Origin: CAIPAT01 sp041665605
GTDB taxonomy: Bacteria > Verrucomicrobiota > Lentisphaeria > Victivallales > Victivallaceae
Assembly: GCA_041665605.1 (NCBI GenBank)
Contig: JBAYIO010000003.1
Coordinates: forward strand, 1-64,000
Length of the DNA: 64,000 nucleotides
Direction: 5' to 3'
Shown: positions 17,901 to 26,707 of the stretch, piece by piece
Layout of the letters: each line of letters opens with the position of its first letter
Numbering within the stretch: position 1 is the stretch's first letter
Made by a program: the position numbers and the translations under genes
Notes under the pieces: model-generated
The model's database searches: none
The model's input: the letters and a program-made list of their open reading frames with translations, nothing else
What the model was told of the DNA's origin: nothing

Positions 17901-20900
17901 GACGGTGGCGCTGGACGTCGCATCCAGGAAGGAATAGGCATCATTGGCAGTCAAGGTCATAACCGCAGTTTCGGTGCCTTCAATAATGGCGTCATCGATA
18001 ATGCCGACGGTGATATCCGCAGATGACTGCCCTGCGGCAATAACCACGGAATTGGTCAGGACGGCAGTGCCGTTCCTGAGAGTATAATCGCTGCCGTCGG
18101 TTGCGGTGCCGTCGATACTGAAATAAACGGTCAGCGCATTGGCGGTACTGCCCGTTCGGCTGATACGCAGTGTGCCGTCCTTATCAGGCTCGCCGGCATC
18201 GGAGACCGTGGTCACCGTGATCTTGGGTATGGAGGCTAATACTGCGGTTATCTGGTCGCGGGTGGAACTGGTGAAATTCAGCGACAGTTTGTCGCCGCTG
18301 CTAAAAGTGTAGCTGGAACCAACTGTCAGATTTAATATCTGACTGTCATAGGTCACCGAGAAAGTTTTAGTTTTCATGCTGTTCAGGTCAGCACTATCGG
18401 CCAGGATGTATGAACCTGCCGCCGCATTGTCCAGGATCAGCGAATATGCGGTTGCGACAGTACCTAAAGTCCCCCCGTTAACTGTAAGCAGCACATCATT
18501 GGTTTTAGCCGCAGCCAGAATGTAGGAGACCGATGTCAGGCTGCTGAATGACGCCGCATTGGCCAGAATAACATCGCCGCCCGCGATGGTGAGCGTTCCG
18601 GTTGCATTCCCGCCGGAAGATACATACATGCTGCCGCCGGAGCTGACAACAATATTGTGAACTGTGCCGCCGGGAGAGACATATTGCTTGCCGCCGGAGT
18701 TGATAGTGGCTAGATTCGCCGTTCCGCCGGAAGAGACAATCTGACTGCCGCCGGAATTGACGGTCGTGGAGTTTGCCGTGCCGCTGGAGCAAATTAACTG
18801 ATTGCCGCCGGAGTTGACGGTGGTCAAATTCGCCATTCCGCCGGAAGACACGTACATGCTGCCGCGGGAAGCAATTATCGTATCAACCGCGGAATTACCG
18901 TATAATACATATAACCGTCCGCCATTTTCCAGCAGAAAATTGCTGGCGACGCCGCTAACGATGGAAAATGCTCTATGTCCATCAACCCGGGAATTGATTC
19001 CGCTGGTGATTTTCGCCCCGGTATATGCCGCAACTCCAGCCCCGTCCTGCTGAAAAATCACGTTGGCGGAACCGCCGGAGTAAATCCATTGCAGACCGTT
19101 GCTGTTGATGTTTGTGGAAGTCGCCATTCCGCCGGAGGAGACAAGTTGACTGCCGCCGGAGTTGACGGTCGTGGAATTTGCCGCCCCGCCGGAGGAGACG
19201 GACTGATTTCCGTTGGAGTTGATGGTGGTTAAATTCGCCACCCCGCCGGAAGATATATTTTGCACTCCGCCATTATTAATAATGGAGCCGGTTGCCGCAC
19301 CGCCATAGCATATATACTGACCGCCGTTTATGACTGCAGAACTTGCCGCGCCATTGGATGACACAATCTGACTGCCGCCCGCATTGATGGTGGTCGAGTT
19401 CGCCTTTCCGGCAAGGAAAACAATCTGACTGCCGCCGGAGTTGATGGTCGTGGAATTCGCTGTTCCGCCTGATGAGACAATCTGGCTGCCGCCGGAGTTA
19501 ACGGTGGCGGAATTCCCCGTTCCGGCAGCGAAAACGAACTCATTTCCTCCGGAGTTGATGACGGTGGAATTCTCTGTTCCGCCGGAAGACACATACTGAT
19601 TTCCTCCGGAGTTGATGACGGTGGAATTCGCAGCGCCCGCGGCGGACACAATCTGACTGCCGCCGGAGCTGATGACGGTGCCGGAAGTTACGCCGCCGGA
19701 AGATACAATCTGGACCCCGGCATTCATTATAATATTATCGAGCGTCACGCCGCCGGCAAAAACCGTCTGAGTTCCGTCATGCACCGTTTCTCCGGATATC
19801 GAGTTATAAACACTTACGGTATATACTTCCTGCTGGTAGCCGCTTTCAGGAGCCAGCCCGATAACGCCGTCGATGGTGCCGTAATAGTTGGGCTCATAAG
19901 TCAATATGTAGGTCTGGTCCGCACTGCTCCAACTGACAGGACAGTAACGGATAATGTCCGGAGCGCTCACGCCTCCTCCGTAGTTGTCGTCTGAATCCGA
20001 AATCCAAACCCCGGTATAATAGCTCTTATTACTTTGGGAAACGCTGGTATTATATGTAAACCCCCAGCAGGTGATGGCGTGACCGCCGATGCGGTAACCG
20101 TAATCGTCGTGCCACGAAACACTCAGTCCGCAGACATCTCCGCTTTTCAAAAAAGTATCCAGGCTGGTCATGACTGTCGTTGATTCGCGATCAACGCGAA
20201 GGTAGTCGGAAACCGTAATGCTGGGGAAAAAGCCGCCGCCGCCGCTTTTCTCTAACTGTGCGGCGCTGCTATCTCCGTAGTCATTGTATGTTCCATCTAA
20301 AAACCATTCGATCCCGGACTCGATCCAGCCTCCTTCATCGGTAAAGTTCTGCTGGAAATAGGTCAGCAGATCATCTTCGCGCGAAACTGTCAGGCTGCCG
20401 GTGTCCTTTCCCCATCCCGCCCAGTAAAGCATGTTGGACGCGGTACCGGCCCAGCAGAGATTTGTGTCGTCAACGCCAGTCTTGTCGGCATCAATCGCCC
20501 GGAGACTGGTGTTGTCGACACGGTAGGTTCCAGTTCCGCTCAAAGTCGCGGAAGTTGTTAAATTAGTCGAAGCATTACTGCCGGAAATGATATAATTGGC
20601 GGAATTGGCGGCCGGCTCTGCATTGACGCCTCCGCAGGATGTAAGAATTTTGTATTCCGTTGAGTATCCAGGCGTGACTTCAACCGAAATATTTGCGTTT
20701 CCGGCGAACACCGCTTCTGTTGCGGTGACGGTAATATTGCTTTCAGCTCCGGCTCCCGCGGCATTTTTGGAAGCTGACGGCGAAGCGTCCGCACCGCTGC
20801 TGAATGCCGGAAGCGTCAAGGGTGCATCGGCAGGCAAGTCAACCACATCGTGAGTGGCGGCGGTACTATTGATATTTTCGCATTCCGGCTGCCCGGCCGC

Positions 20901-21119
20901 CGGAGCGATGTCGCTGATTGAAGTTTTGTCCTGCCTGCTGTAATTACTATCCGTATCGGCTGCCGCATCATCGGCATTTCCGGCAGATTGAAGCGCCTGA
21001 TATCCGCCATCAGGGAAAGTTGTATTTTCTGACGTGCTCCCGGCGATGACGTACTGGAAGCCTGAATTAACAATTTCGTCGCTCACCGTCTGGGATGATA
21101 TGATTGGAGTAAATGCCAT
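14931..21119 (-). CDS. Giant secreted repeat protein with IdeS-like cysteine protease domain, AIDA-type repeats, Calx-beta, FN3 and PPC repeats
   Basis: The 2062-residue product is predicted to be surface-exposed or secreted by the type I system encoded downstream. There is no Sec signal. About residues 205-400 resemble the IdeS/Mac (C66) cysteine endopeptidase fold, with Cys in NLCWAGTASNML (near 222), His in GGHAITCWGF (near 347) and Asp in WISDSDD (near 373). About 440-840 are strand-loop-strand repeats of the AIDA type ('NSGGSQIVSSGGTANSTTI'-like, about 20 residues each). A Calx-beta domain follows (about 965-1075), then five FN3-like repeats (about 1085-1555) and four bacterial pre-peptidase C-terminal (PPC) domains (about 1560-2040). 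The ATG at 21119 has a GAGGGA ribosome-binding site. The upstream heptosyltransferase gene implies the AIDA-type repeats are O-glycosylated. The protease substrate is unknown. Confidence 0.85.
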   Translation of the reverse strand: MAFTPIISSQTVSDEIVNSGFQYVIAGSTSENTTFPDGGYQALQSAGNADDAAADTDSNYSRQDKTSISDIAPAAGQPECENINSTAATHDVVDLPADAPLTLPAFSSGADASPSASKNAAGAGAESNITVTATEAVFAGNANISVEVTPGYSTEYKILTSCGGVNAEPAANSANYIISGSNASTNLTTSATLSGTGTYRVDNTSLRAIDADKTGVDDTNLCWAGTASNMLYWAGWGKDTGSLTVSREDDLLTYFQQNFTDEGGWIESGIEWFLDGTYNDYGDSSAAQLEKSGGGGFFPSITVSDYLRVDRESTTVMTSLDTFLKSGDVCGLSVSWHDDYGYRIGGHAITCWGFTYNTSVSQSNKSYYTGVWISDSDDNYGGGVSAPDIIRYCPVSWSSADQTYILTYEPNYYGTIDGVIGLAPESGYQQEVYTVSVYNSISGETVHDGTQTVFAGGVTLDNIIMNAGVQIVSSGGVTSGTVISSGGSQIVSAAGAANSTVINSGGNQYVSSGGTENSTVINSGGNEFVFAAGTGNSATVNSGGSQIVSSGGTANSTTINSGGSQIVFLAGKANSTTINAGGSQIVSSNGAASSAVINGGQYICYGGAATGSIINNGGVQNISSGGVANLTTINSNGNQSVSSGGAANSTTVNSGGSQLVSSGGMATSTNINSNGLQWIYSGGSANVIFQQDGAGVAAYTGAKITSGINSRVDGHRAFSIVSGVASNFLLENGGRLYVLYGNSAVDTIIASRGSMYVSSGGMANLTTVNSGGNQLICSSGTANSTTVNSGGSQIVSSGGTANLATINSGGKQYVSPGGTVHNIVVSSGGSMYVSSGGNATGTLTIAGGDVILANAASFSSLTSVSYILAAAKTNDVLLTVNGGTLGTVATAYSLILDNAAAGSYILADSADLNSMKTKTFSVTYDSQILNLTVGSSYTFSSGDKLSLNFTSSTRDQITAVLASIPKITVTTVSDAGEPDKDGTLRISRTGSTANALTVYFSIDGTATDGSDYTLRNGTAVLTNSVVIAAGQSSADITVGIIDDAIIEGTETAVMTLTANDAYSFLDATSSATVNVGDNDDTVAPTLPGNLKQTVTARDVAFDWTDSSDSGSGLSNYLLQYALNNQFTGAVQQSVTVSNADLSNLAEGVYYWRVQAADNSGNVSDWVSGGSFAVDTTAPSVPVTLTQTANGKNITFDWADGSDATSGVKQYEVQIDDNSDFSSLVSTLTPAESTVTATGLPDSYYYWRVRTLDNSGNYSDWSSVSSFMFDSTPPTVPGGLLRSVSRNNVVFDWSDSSDAYGVAKYNLQIDNNNDFGSPASDTLLKASNSSVSSMADGIYYWRVKAQDNNGNWSAWTVGDSFAVDTTKPTVPAGLTRTLNGKNVALDWNDASDATSGVKQYEVQVDNSNSFTTPEYFKQVAASQAYVENLAAGSYYWRVRTQDNSSNWSIWSEVANFTVELTPPTVPAGLKQTVTGSSAALDWNDSTDASGISLYEIREDNNSDFSSPEYSKQVAVSEASVTNLALGTYYWQVRSLDNSGNYSAWSKSSSFIVTPVDTVCNTTFDANVIGELADGIAVERSEWVGFGDAADCYKLTLTNDGALTLNLTGLFGDANLSLLDNKGKVLKTSANKKTADEAIAMPLLAGDYFVKVAPADGGKSTVNNTTYTLSNKVDYFPGDNAGDTSSGANVIGELADGVVVTRSEWVGFGDPADYYKLTLTNAGALTLNLTGLSSDANLTLLDSNGKVLKTSANKKTADEAISTALAAGDYFVKVAPADGGKGIVNNTTYTLSNKVDYFPGDNAGDTSSGANVIGELADGVVVERSEWVGFGDPADYYKLTLTNAGALTLNLTGLSSDANLTLLDSNGKVLKTSANKKSADEAISTALAAGDYFVKVAPADGGKGTVNNTSYTLSNYFLAETAGNSFAAAVGLASDGTVHGWVGTGNKEDYYKIEVLANGATITAGLSGFASNINLYVYDYKHKLVTSSTESGLDPESIDSGAGKINAGTYYVKVMLAGTAATEYDLNFNLTQPGGLSLSGSLTGSADTGLTGEPLKKDQGILAS
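15040..16440 (-). repeat. Near-identical DNA repeats encoding PPC domains
   Basis: The four PPC domains of the giant protein are encoded by tandem units. Two of them repeat almost base for base with a period of about 366 bases; the segment beginning near 15411 recurs near 15777. A third near 16140 is slightly more diverged. This indicates recent duplication or ongoing gene conversion in the 3' part of the gene. Confidence 0.85.
18580..19800 (-). repeat. Tandem AIDA-type strand-loop-strand coding repeats
   Basis: About 20 degenerate 57-60-base units encode SGG-containing strand-loop-strand repeats rich in Ser, Thr, Asn and Gly. Such repeats are the known acceptors of protein O-heptosyltransferases of the Aah/TibC family, one of which is encoded immediately upstream. 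Confidence 0.85.
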
Positions 21120-21149
21120 TTTTTTATCCCTCGCGCTAGGTTAACCTTT

Positions 21150-22466
21150 TTATTTCGGCTGATTCACGTGTTGCTGGAACTTCGGTATGCGCTTGATGGT
21201 GTTAATGACCTGATCGGATGAAATCAAGCGCGTGCATTCGAAATGACGATCCGTATTTTTGTGCCGCGGACACCAGAGAAAATCAAAATGATCGAAATCA
21301 ATCCGCATGTCGTTCCAGCAACTGTGGCAAGTGTGGTAATTGATGACCCGGTACGGAGTCTCAAACTCATTCAGCGGATGAGTGAACCCGCTGATCAGCA
21401 CCACCGGAACATGACAGCACCATGCCAGCCAGGCGAGTCCGCTGGACAGCCCGATGAAAAAGTCGGCGTGATGCAGCAGATCCGCACGTTCCTGCAACGG
21501 TTTGTCCCCGGTAAAATCTTCCGCGCCGTTAGGTATCTGGTTCCAGACAATGCCCTGACCGCCAGCCGGAGATTTGTCAATGCACAACACCCGGTAGCCG
21601 CTGTCTTTCAGAAATTTGACGACTTCACGCCAGCCGTTGGGGTTGTTCCAGTGTTTGGCCTGGCTGCTGCTCTGTACTGCGATGCAGACATAAGGTTCCT
21701 TGATCTTGCGCTTGGAGTCAAATTTGATCCGCGGCGGAATGTCCGAAGGCTCCACCCCCAGAATATAGCCGGCGGTACGGTGCAGACCGACATACCGGAA
21801 ATCCGAAGGCTGATGGTCCACGTTGCCTTTGAAAAACAGTCCCAGGTAGTAGCAGGCATAGGGCGAATAATTAAGCGTTTCCTCGCTGGTGATGAATTTC
21901 AGTTGCGGATAGGTTTCGCGGAACAGATCGGCGATCCACGGCGTCATCACGCACAACGCCTGGCATTTATGTTTCTGCTGAAAACGCTCCACATACGAAA
22001 ACCAGCCGACAGAATCGCCGATAGTTCCCACCGGCAACTGGATCATCACCTGCTTGTTTTCCGCATTGTAATCATGTTCAAATATCGGTTTATCCTCGCC
22101 TCTGCGGTAGATCTGGAGACGGAACCGGATGAAAAATTTCTTGACGCTGGTGACCATGGCGCCGGCCGCAACGTCGGCATTATACAGGATAATCCCGGTG
22201 TCCAGATCGGAGAAGCAGACCCGGTAGCCGTCGTTCGGGAATTTGATGCGGATGCCGTCGTTGAAGTCGAATTTGATGCCTTCAACCGCGTCCTGGGTCG
22301 GTTCTTCCGGCACTTTGCCGTAAATCAGTTGCTGAGGCGGCTGAACCGGAGACTGAGATTGCGGAACATCTGCCGAGGTTGCAACCAGGGACGCGACTGG
22401 CGGCGCTGCAATTGAAATCGACTTTTCCTGAATATTGGACGCGACCGTGATATCGTTAGAACCCAT
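21150..22466 (-). CDS. Autotransporter-type O-heptosyltransferase (TibC/Aah family)
   Basis: This 438-residue cytoplasmic glycosyltransferase should transfer heptose from an ADP-heptose-type donor to Ser residues of strand-loop-strand repeats. Residues from about 80 on match the bacterial autotransporter heptosyltransferase layout: an N-terminal beta barrel (GIRIKFPNDGYRVCFSDLDT), a GT9-like Rossmann fold (CIAVQSSSQAKHWNNPNGWR; HADFFIGLSSGLAWLAW), and a C-terminal four-cysteine cluster (HTCHSCW, then LWCPRH and FECTRL) like the iron-binding finger described for TibC. I prefer the ATG at 22466, which has GGGAG 9 bases upstream, over the frame's first ATG at 22502. The first 70 residues are Pro/Gln/Ser-rich and look disordered. 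It is the first gene of the secretion operon, 30 bases before the giant substrate gene. Confidence 0.88.
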   Translation of the reverse strand: MGSNDITVASNIQEKSISIAAPPVASLVATSADVPQSQSPVQPPQQLIYGKVPEEPTQDAVEGIKFDFNDGIRIKFPNDGYRVCFSDLDTGIILYNADVAAGAMVTSVKKFFIRFRLQIYRRGEDKPIFEHDYNAENKQVMIQLPVGTIGDSVGWFSYVERFQQKHKCQALCVMTPWIADLFRETYPQLKFITSEETLNYSPYACYYLGLFFKGNVDHQPSDFRYVGLHRTAGYILGVEPSDIPPRIKFDSKRKIKEPYVCIAVQSSSQAKHWNNPNGWREVVKFLKDSGYRVLCIDKSPAGGQGIVWNQIPNGAEDFTGDKPLQERADLLHHADFFIGLSSGLAWLAWCCHVPVVLISGFTHPLNEFETPYRVINYHTCHSCWNDMRIDFDHFDFLWCPRHKNTDRHFECTRLISSDQVINTIKRIPKFQQHVNQPK

Positions 22467-22502
22467 AACTTTATACTCCCGTAAAGCCGTGAAAACAGCC
22501 AA

Positions 22503-22828
22503 ACTGCTTTGTTTATTGCATTAACTTAATGATTACACAACTTTCGCATACAGATTAAATAGTAAACAACAGGAATAGTATAATATTGCATAGATGCTTT
22601 ATCAAGAGCGGGAAAAGAGCTTTAGGTGAAATAAATTACATTTTCCGGTATTTAGGTAATTTATATTTTGAACAAATCATTGCTGATATCAAAACTTTTT
22701 TTCGTCTTTTTTGTAAAAACTGGTGGAATAATGGAAAACTTCTATTATTATATATGTTATGACATAATGGAAGATTTCTATTAATGGACTGATTTAAGAC
22801 GATAACACCAGCATCGGAGGATGGAAAA
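22503..22828. promoter_or_regulatory. Divergent promoter region with twin imperfect palindromes
   Basis: This A+T-rich stretch separates the minus-strand secretion operon from the plus-strand aminotransferase gene and holds no gene. Two 20-base copies of an imperfect palindrome, ATAATGGAARAYTTCTATTA, lie at 22728-22747 and 22764-22783. Their 36-base centre spacing is compatible with cooperative regulator binding upstream of the gene at 22829. Between them is a second small inverted repeat (TATGTTATGACATA, 22753-22766). No regulator can be named. Confidence 0.55.
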
Positions 22829-24088
22829 ATGGCGGAACTGGCAATCGACGGCGGGCAGAAAGTATTCGGCGGAAAATTTCCGATGTGGCCTTCATTCGAA
22901 GAGTCCACAATTCAAAAAGCGATGGAACCGCTGCGCAGCGGCCTGGTCAACTACTGGACCGGCAAAGTCGGGCAGGAGTTTGAAAAGGCATGGGCCAAGT
23001 GGATTGGCTCCCGGAATGCGATCAGCGTAGGCAACGGCACTGAAGCACTGCATACGGCACTGGCGGCGCTGGACATCGGCCCAGGCGATGAAGTGATTTG
23101 CCCGAGCTATTCTTTTATCGCGTCGTCTTTCTGTATCATTCAGGCCGGCGCGCTGCCGGTCTTCGCTGACGTTACCGAAGAGCACACCATTGACGCGGCG
23201 GCGATAGAACCGTTAATCAACAAACACACCAAAGCAATCATCGTAGTTCATTTGTACGGCATCGTGGCGGACATGGACCCGATCCTGGCGATTGCGAAAA
23301 AACACAATCTGAAAGTGGTTGAAGACTGCGCGCAGTGTTTCGGCGGAGTATATAAAGGTAAAAAAGCGGGCACCATCGGCGACGCCGGCTGCTTCAGCTT
23401 CTGCCAGAGTAAACATTTCACCACCGGCGGCGAAGGCGGCATGGTTGTGACTGACGACGATGATCTGGCCTGGGAATGCCGCTCGTTCCGCGATCATGGT
23501 TATGACGTGAAAGAGCGTCTGAACCTGCTGGAAATGGAAGGTAAACTGATGTATATCCACAAGCGTGTCGGGTTCAATTTCCGCATGACTGAAATGCAAT
23601 CACAGATCGGTTTGTGCGAACTGGCCAGATTTGATTCCTGGAACCTGGCAAACCGGGTGCGCAACGGCAAGATGCTGATTGCCGCATTGAAAGACCATCC
23701 GCTGGTACTTTCCGCTCCGGTCGATACTCCGGAACGCCAGAACTCTTTCTGGTGGGCCCCGTTTGTGCTGGATATCGACAAGTTGACCTGCGACATCAAA
23801 AAGTTCATCAAAGCGGTCGGCGCTGAAGGCGTTCCGGTTTACAGCGTACTGTGGCCGGAAATGTATAAGGAACGGGCCTATATCGAAAGAAACGGTTTCG
23901 GTTCGCTTAATTATCCGTTTGACGATCCGAACGCCCGGAAGATTGACTATAGCACGTTCAACTGCAAGAAGGCAAACTGGATGACGGACCGGACCATGTC
24001 GTTCTTCACCCACCCGGTTTACACCGAAGAACATATGCAGGCCTGTATTGACGCTTTCAAAAAAGTTGCTGCCGCCTATATGAAATAA
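22829..24088 (+). CDS. DegT/DnrJ/EryC1/StrS-family PLP aminotransferase
   Basis: This 419-residue fold-type I aminotransferase is of the sugar/cyclitol aminotransferase class. It shows the family landmarks GNGTEALHTALAAL (about residue 70), EDCAQCFGG (about 165) and the PLP-lysine segment SFCQSKHFTTGGEGGM (Lys near 195). Such enzymes transfer an amino group to a keto-sugar or keto-cyclitol. The start at 22829 has GGAGG about 9 bases upstream. The gene is followed by its own terminator but points into an amino-sugar-type gene set, so a role in amino sugar or aminocyclitol interconversion is likely; the exact substrate is not visible. Confidence 0.92.
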   Translation: MAELAIDGGQKVFGGKFPMWPSFEESTIQKAMEPLRSGLVNYWTGKVGQEFEKAWAKWIGSRNAISVGNGTEALHTALAALDIGPGDEVICPSYSFIASSFCIIQAGALPVFADVTEEHTIDAAAIEPLINKHTKAIIVVHLYGIVADMDPILAIAKKHNLKVVEDCAQCFGGVYKGKKAGTIGDAGCFSFCQSKHFTTGGEGGMVVTDDDDLAWECRSFRDHGYDVKERLNLLEMEGKLMYIHKRVGFNFRMTEMQSQIGLCELARFDSWNLANRVRNGKMLIAALKDHPLVLSAPVDTPERQNSFWWAPFVLDIDKLTCDIKKFIKAVGAEGVPVYSVLWPEMYKERAYIERNGFGSLNYPFDDPNARKIDYSTFNCKKANWMTDRTMSFFTHPVYTEEHMQACIDAFKKVAAAYMK

Positions 24089-24120
24089 TCATCATCGGAC
24101 AGAGAAAACTATTGATAATC

Positions 24121-24157
24121 ACGACATTTCCCCGGCTTGCCGGGGAATGTCGTTTTT
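24121..24157 (+). terminator. Rho-independent terminator after the aminotransferase gene
   Basis: The hairpin CGACATTtCCCCGG / CCGGGGAATGTCG is followed by TTTTT and lies about 30 bases downstream of the stop at 24088. Confidence 0.9.
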
Positions 24158-24218
24158 GTAAGTTATACCAGCAGGCGATATATTCCTGAATAAATCTTAA
24201 GATTAAACGGAGCAAAAA

Positions 24219-25295
24219 ATGCAAAAAGTCAAGTATGCCATAATCGGGTTCGGCGGAATAGCCGAAAACCGTATTGCCAAAGAAGGTTTTGCGTGTGATA
24301 AATCCAGATTCGAACCTCTGAAAAATGCGGAATTAATTGGTGCAACCGATGTCAATCCTGCCAGAAAAAGCGCCGCCGAGGCGCTTGGCCTGAAATGGTA
24401 TGACTCGGCTGACGCTATTTTTGCCGACCCGGCAATCCAGGCGGTGTTCATTGCGACCAATAACCGGACCCATGCCGCCATTGCCAAGGCGGCGTTGAAT
24501 GCCGGCAAGCATTGCATCGTCGAAAAGCCGGTTGCCACCACGGTCGAAGACGCGACTGAACTGGCCGTCCTTGCCAGGTCGAAACATTTGAGTTTGACGG
24601 TCGACCACATGATGACGGAAAACGCGTTCAATATCAAGGCTAAAGCGCTGATCGAAGGCGGCGCGCTCGGCACGGTCAACGATGCCTGTTTCCACATGGA
24701 GTTCTGTTATGGCGCGGACCCGGCGGAAGCCGCCACCTGGCGCTGTTCCAGTTGGGAGGAACTGGGCGGCCCGATCGGCGACGTGGCAAGTCATGCCATG
24801 TATATCGCGGAGTTTATTTTTGACAGCGAAATCAAATCGCTGGCTTGCGTATATTATCCTAAAACCATGATAATCAAGGTCGAAGACGGCGCTTATATCA
24901 AATATACCATGGAAAACGGACTGACCGGGTCGGTGAAAGTCGGCTTCAACGAACCGCGCGGCGGTCTCGGCGGCACGCTTTCCAATCTGGGATATGAAAT
25001 TTACGGACCTGATGCGGTACTGCGCGGCTATGCCACGCTGTTCCAGCTTTCAGGACATCCGGATGAACCGGTCAAGATCAGGCTGGAACTCGACAGGTTC
25101 AAGTCACAGGAGGATATCCGTCCGGAAAAAATTCAGAACATTTACCAGTCGGTCATCATCAGGCACGCCGCTTCCGTACTTGACCAGGCCCCGCTTGACG
25201 GATGCGACGCGGTTCATAACTTGAAGCTGATCGCGGCCGCGCATGAATCAGCCCGCAACTGCGGCAAAATCATCGAGGTGAAATCATGCTGCTAG
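24219..25295 (+). CDS. Gfo/Idh/MocA-family NAD(P)-dependent oxidoreductase
   Basis: This 358-residue dehydrogenase has an N-terminal Rossmann fold (AIIGFGGIAENRI), the family EKP motif (CIVEKPVATT, near residue 105) and a C-terminal alpha/beta substrate domain. Family members oxidise or reduce sugars, inositols or sugar-like hydroxyl groups. Its 3' end overlaps the next gene by 10 bases, so both are probably translated from one mRNA. It lies with aminotransferase, NagB-like and deacetylase genes, suggesting a cyclic keto-sugar or amino-sugar substrate. The substrate itself cannot be read from sequence. Confidence 0.92.
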   Translation: MQKVKYAIIGFGGIAENRIAKEGFACDKSRFEPLKNAELIGATDVNPARKSAAEALGLKWYDSADAIFADPAIQAVFIATNNRTHAAIAKAALNAGKHCIVEKPVATTVEDATELAVLARSKHLSLTVDHMMTENAFNIKAKALIEGGALGTVNDACFHMEFCYGADPAEAATWRCSSWEELGGPIGDVASHAMYIAEFIFDSEIKSLACVYYPKTMIIKVEDGAYIKYTMENGLTGSVKVGFNEPRGGLGGTLSNLGYEIYGPDAVLRGYATLFQLSGHPDEPVKIRLELDRFKSQEDIRPEKIQNIYQSVIIRHAASVLDQAPLDGCDAVHNLKLIAAAHESARNCGKIIEVKSCC

Positions 25296-26611
25296 CCGGC
25301 TTGAGCAGAGAAGTAATCACCCCGCCCAGGGGGATTCCGCTGTGCGGGTACTTCAATCCGCGGCCAAATACCGGAATCCTGGATGATCTGTTTATCCGGG
25401 CCGTGATCTTCGAAAATGACGGCGTGACCAGCGGCATTGTCGTGTTTGATTTATGCTTTCTGAGCGTTGCTCTGATTAAGGGAATCAAAGCCGGAATCAA
25501 GGCTGCCGGGATTAAATTCGGGAACAATTTGATGTTCAGCGCCACCCATACCCACACCGGACCGTACATCGACGACTTTTTTGGCGTAAAGGCCGATGCC
25601 GCATATCTGGAAATGCTGAAGAACAAAGCGGTTGCCGCGATACGCCACGCGTACCTCAGCCTGGCTCCGGCCGAACTGCTGACCGGCAGCGTGAAAAACA
25701 ACCCGCTGGCATTCAACCGCCGCTACTGGATGAAAAACGGCAGGGTCTTGACCAACCCCGGCAAACTTAATCCGGATATTGTCAGACCGGAAGGCCCGGT
25801 TGATACCGAGATCGGCGTGATTGCGGTCAAGCAGGATGGCCGGATCAGCGCGATCATCAGCAATATCGTCAATCACACTGATACTGTCAGCGGCGATTTT
25901 GTTTCCGCCGACTGGCCGGGACGCATGGAGAAAGGCATCCAGAACTCTCTCGGCTATGACGTGCCGGTGCTGACTTTGATCGGCTGTTCCGGTAACATCA
26001 ACCATTTCGACGTCTCCACGAAGAGAGATCAGTCCAGCTATGCCGAAGCCTGCCGCATCGGCGCCGGCTACGCCGCGATTATTGCCGGAATGCTGAACAA
26101 GCTCAAAAAGATGCCGGTGAAAAAGCTGCAAATAACCTCCAGCGAGATTGACATTCCCTTCCGGGTGATTGCCCCCGCCGAAGTCAGGAAGGCGAAGGAA
26201 ATTCTCGCCCGGGTCGGCGCAACGTCCTCTGACGGCAATATGACCAGCGAAGGGCTCGCCACGGGCGACGGCCCGGTCGCCAGATTCTTCGCAGAACAGC
26301 TCATCGAATTTAAGAAAACGTGTTCCGGAAAATCCCGCAAATTCACTTTGCTCAGCATCAAGTTTGATGATAAACTGGCGCTGACCTCGCTGCCCGGTGA
26401 AGTGTTTACCGAGATCGGGCTGGACATTAAAAAGCAGTCGCCGTTCAGGAAAACCTGGCCGGTAACGCTGGGCATGGGGGAATGCGGCTACGTTCCGCTG
26501 GCCGGGTGTTTCTCCCGAGGCGGATATGAAATCCTGCCGGTCGTCGGCGGCGGGCCGGAAGAATGCACCGCGGACCTGCTGTTGAAGCAAACACTGAAAA
26601 ATCTTAAATAA
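25286..26611 (+). CDS. Neutral/alkaline non-lysosomal ceramidase-like N-terminal domain protein
   Basis: The 441-residue protein begins with LSREVITPPRGIPLCGY and contains MFSATHTHTGPY near residue 90. These match the N-terminal domain of neutral ceramidase-like proteins, whose THTHxGP segment provides zinc-binding histidines. It has no signal peptide and lacks the C-terminal domain of true ceramidases. In gut and PVC bacteria such short versions often sit with sugar-metabolism genes, and their substrate is usually unknown. I infer a zinc amidohydrolase, perhaps acting on N-acylated sugars, given the PIG-L-like and NagB-like neighbours. It is coupled to the preceding oxidoreductase by a 10-base overlap. 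Confidence 0.8.
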   Translation: MLLAGLSREVITPPRGIPLCGYFNPRPNTGILDDLFIRAVIFENDGVTSGIVVFDLCFLSVALIKGIKAGIKAAGIKFGNNLMFSATHTHTGPYIDDFFGVKADAAYLEMLKNKAVAAIRHAYLSLAPAELLTGSVKNNPLAFNRRYWMKNGRVLTNPGKLNPDIVRPEGPVDTEIGVIAVKQDGRISAIISNIVNHTDTVSGDFVSADWPGRMEKGIQNSLGYDVPVLTLIGCSGNINHFDVSTKRDQSSYAEACRIGAGYAAIIAGMLNKLKKMPVKKLQITSSEIDIPFRVIAPAEVRKAKEILARVGATSSDGNMTSEGLATGDGPVARFFAEQLIEFKKTCSGKSRKFTLLSIKFDDKLALTSLPGEVFTEIGLDIKKQSPFRKTWPVTLGMGECGYVPLAGCFSRGGYEILPVVGGGPEECTADLLLKQTLKNLK

Positions 26612-26707
26612 TTAAAGTATTCAATGTTTTAAATTCCTGAATTTGTGGTAATTTTCCATTAAGTATGAAAAGCGATTTCTTTACTGATCTGTAAATAACA
26701 GGAGATT

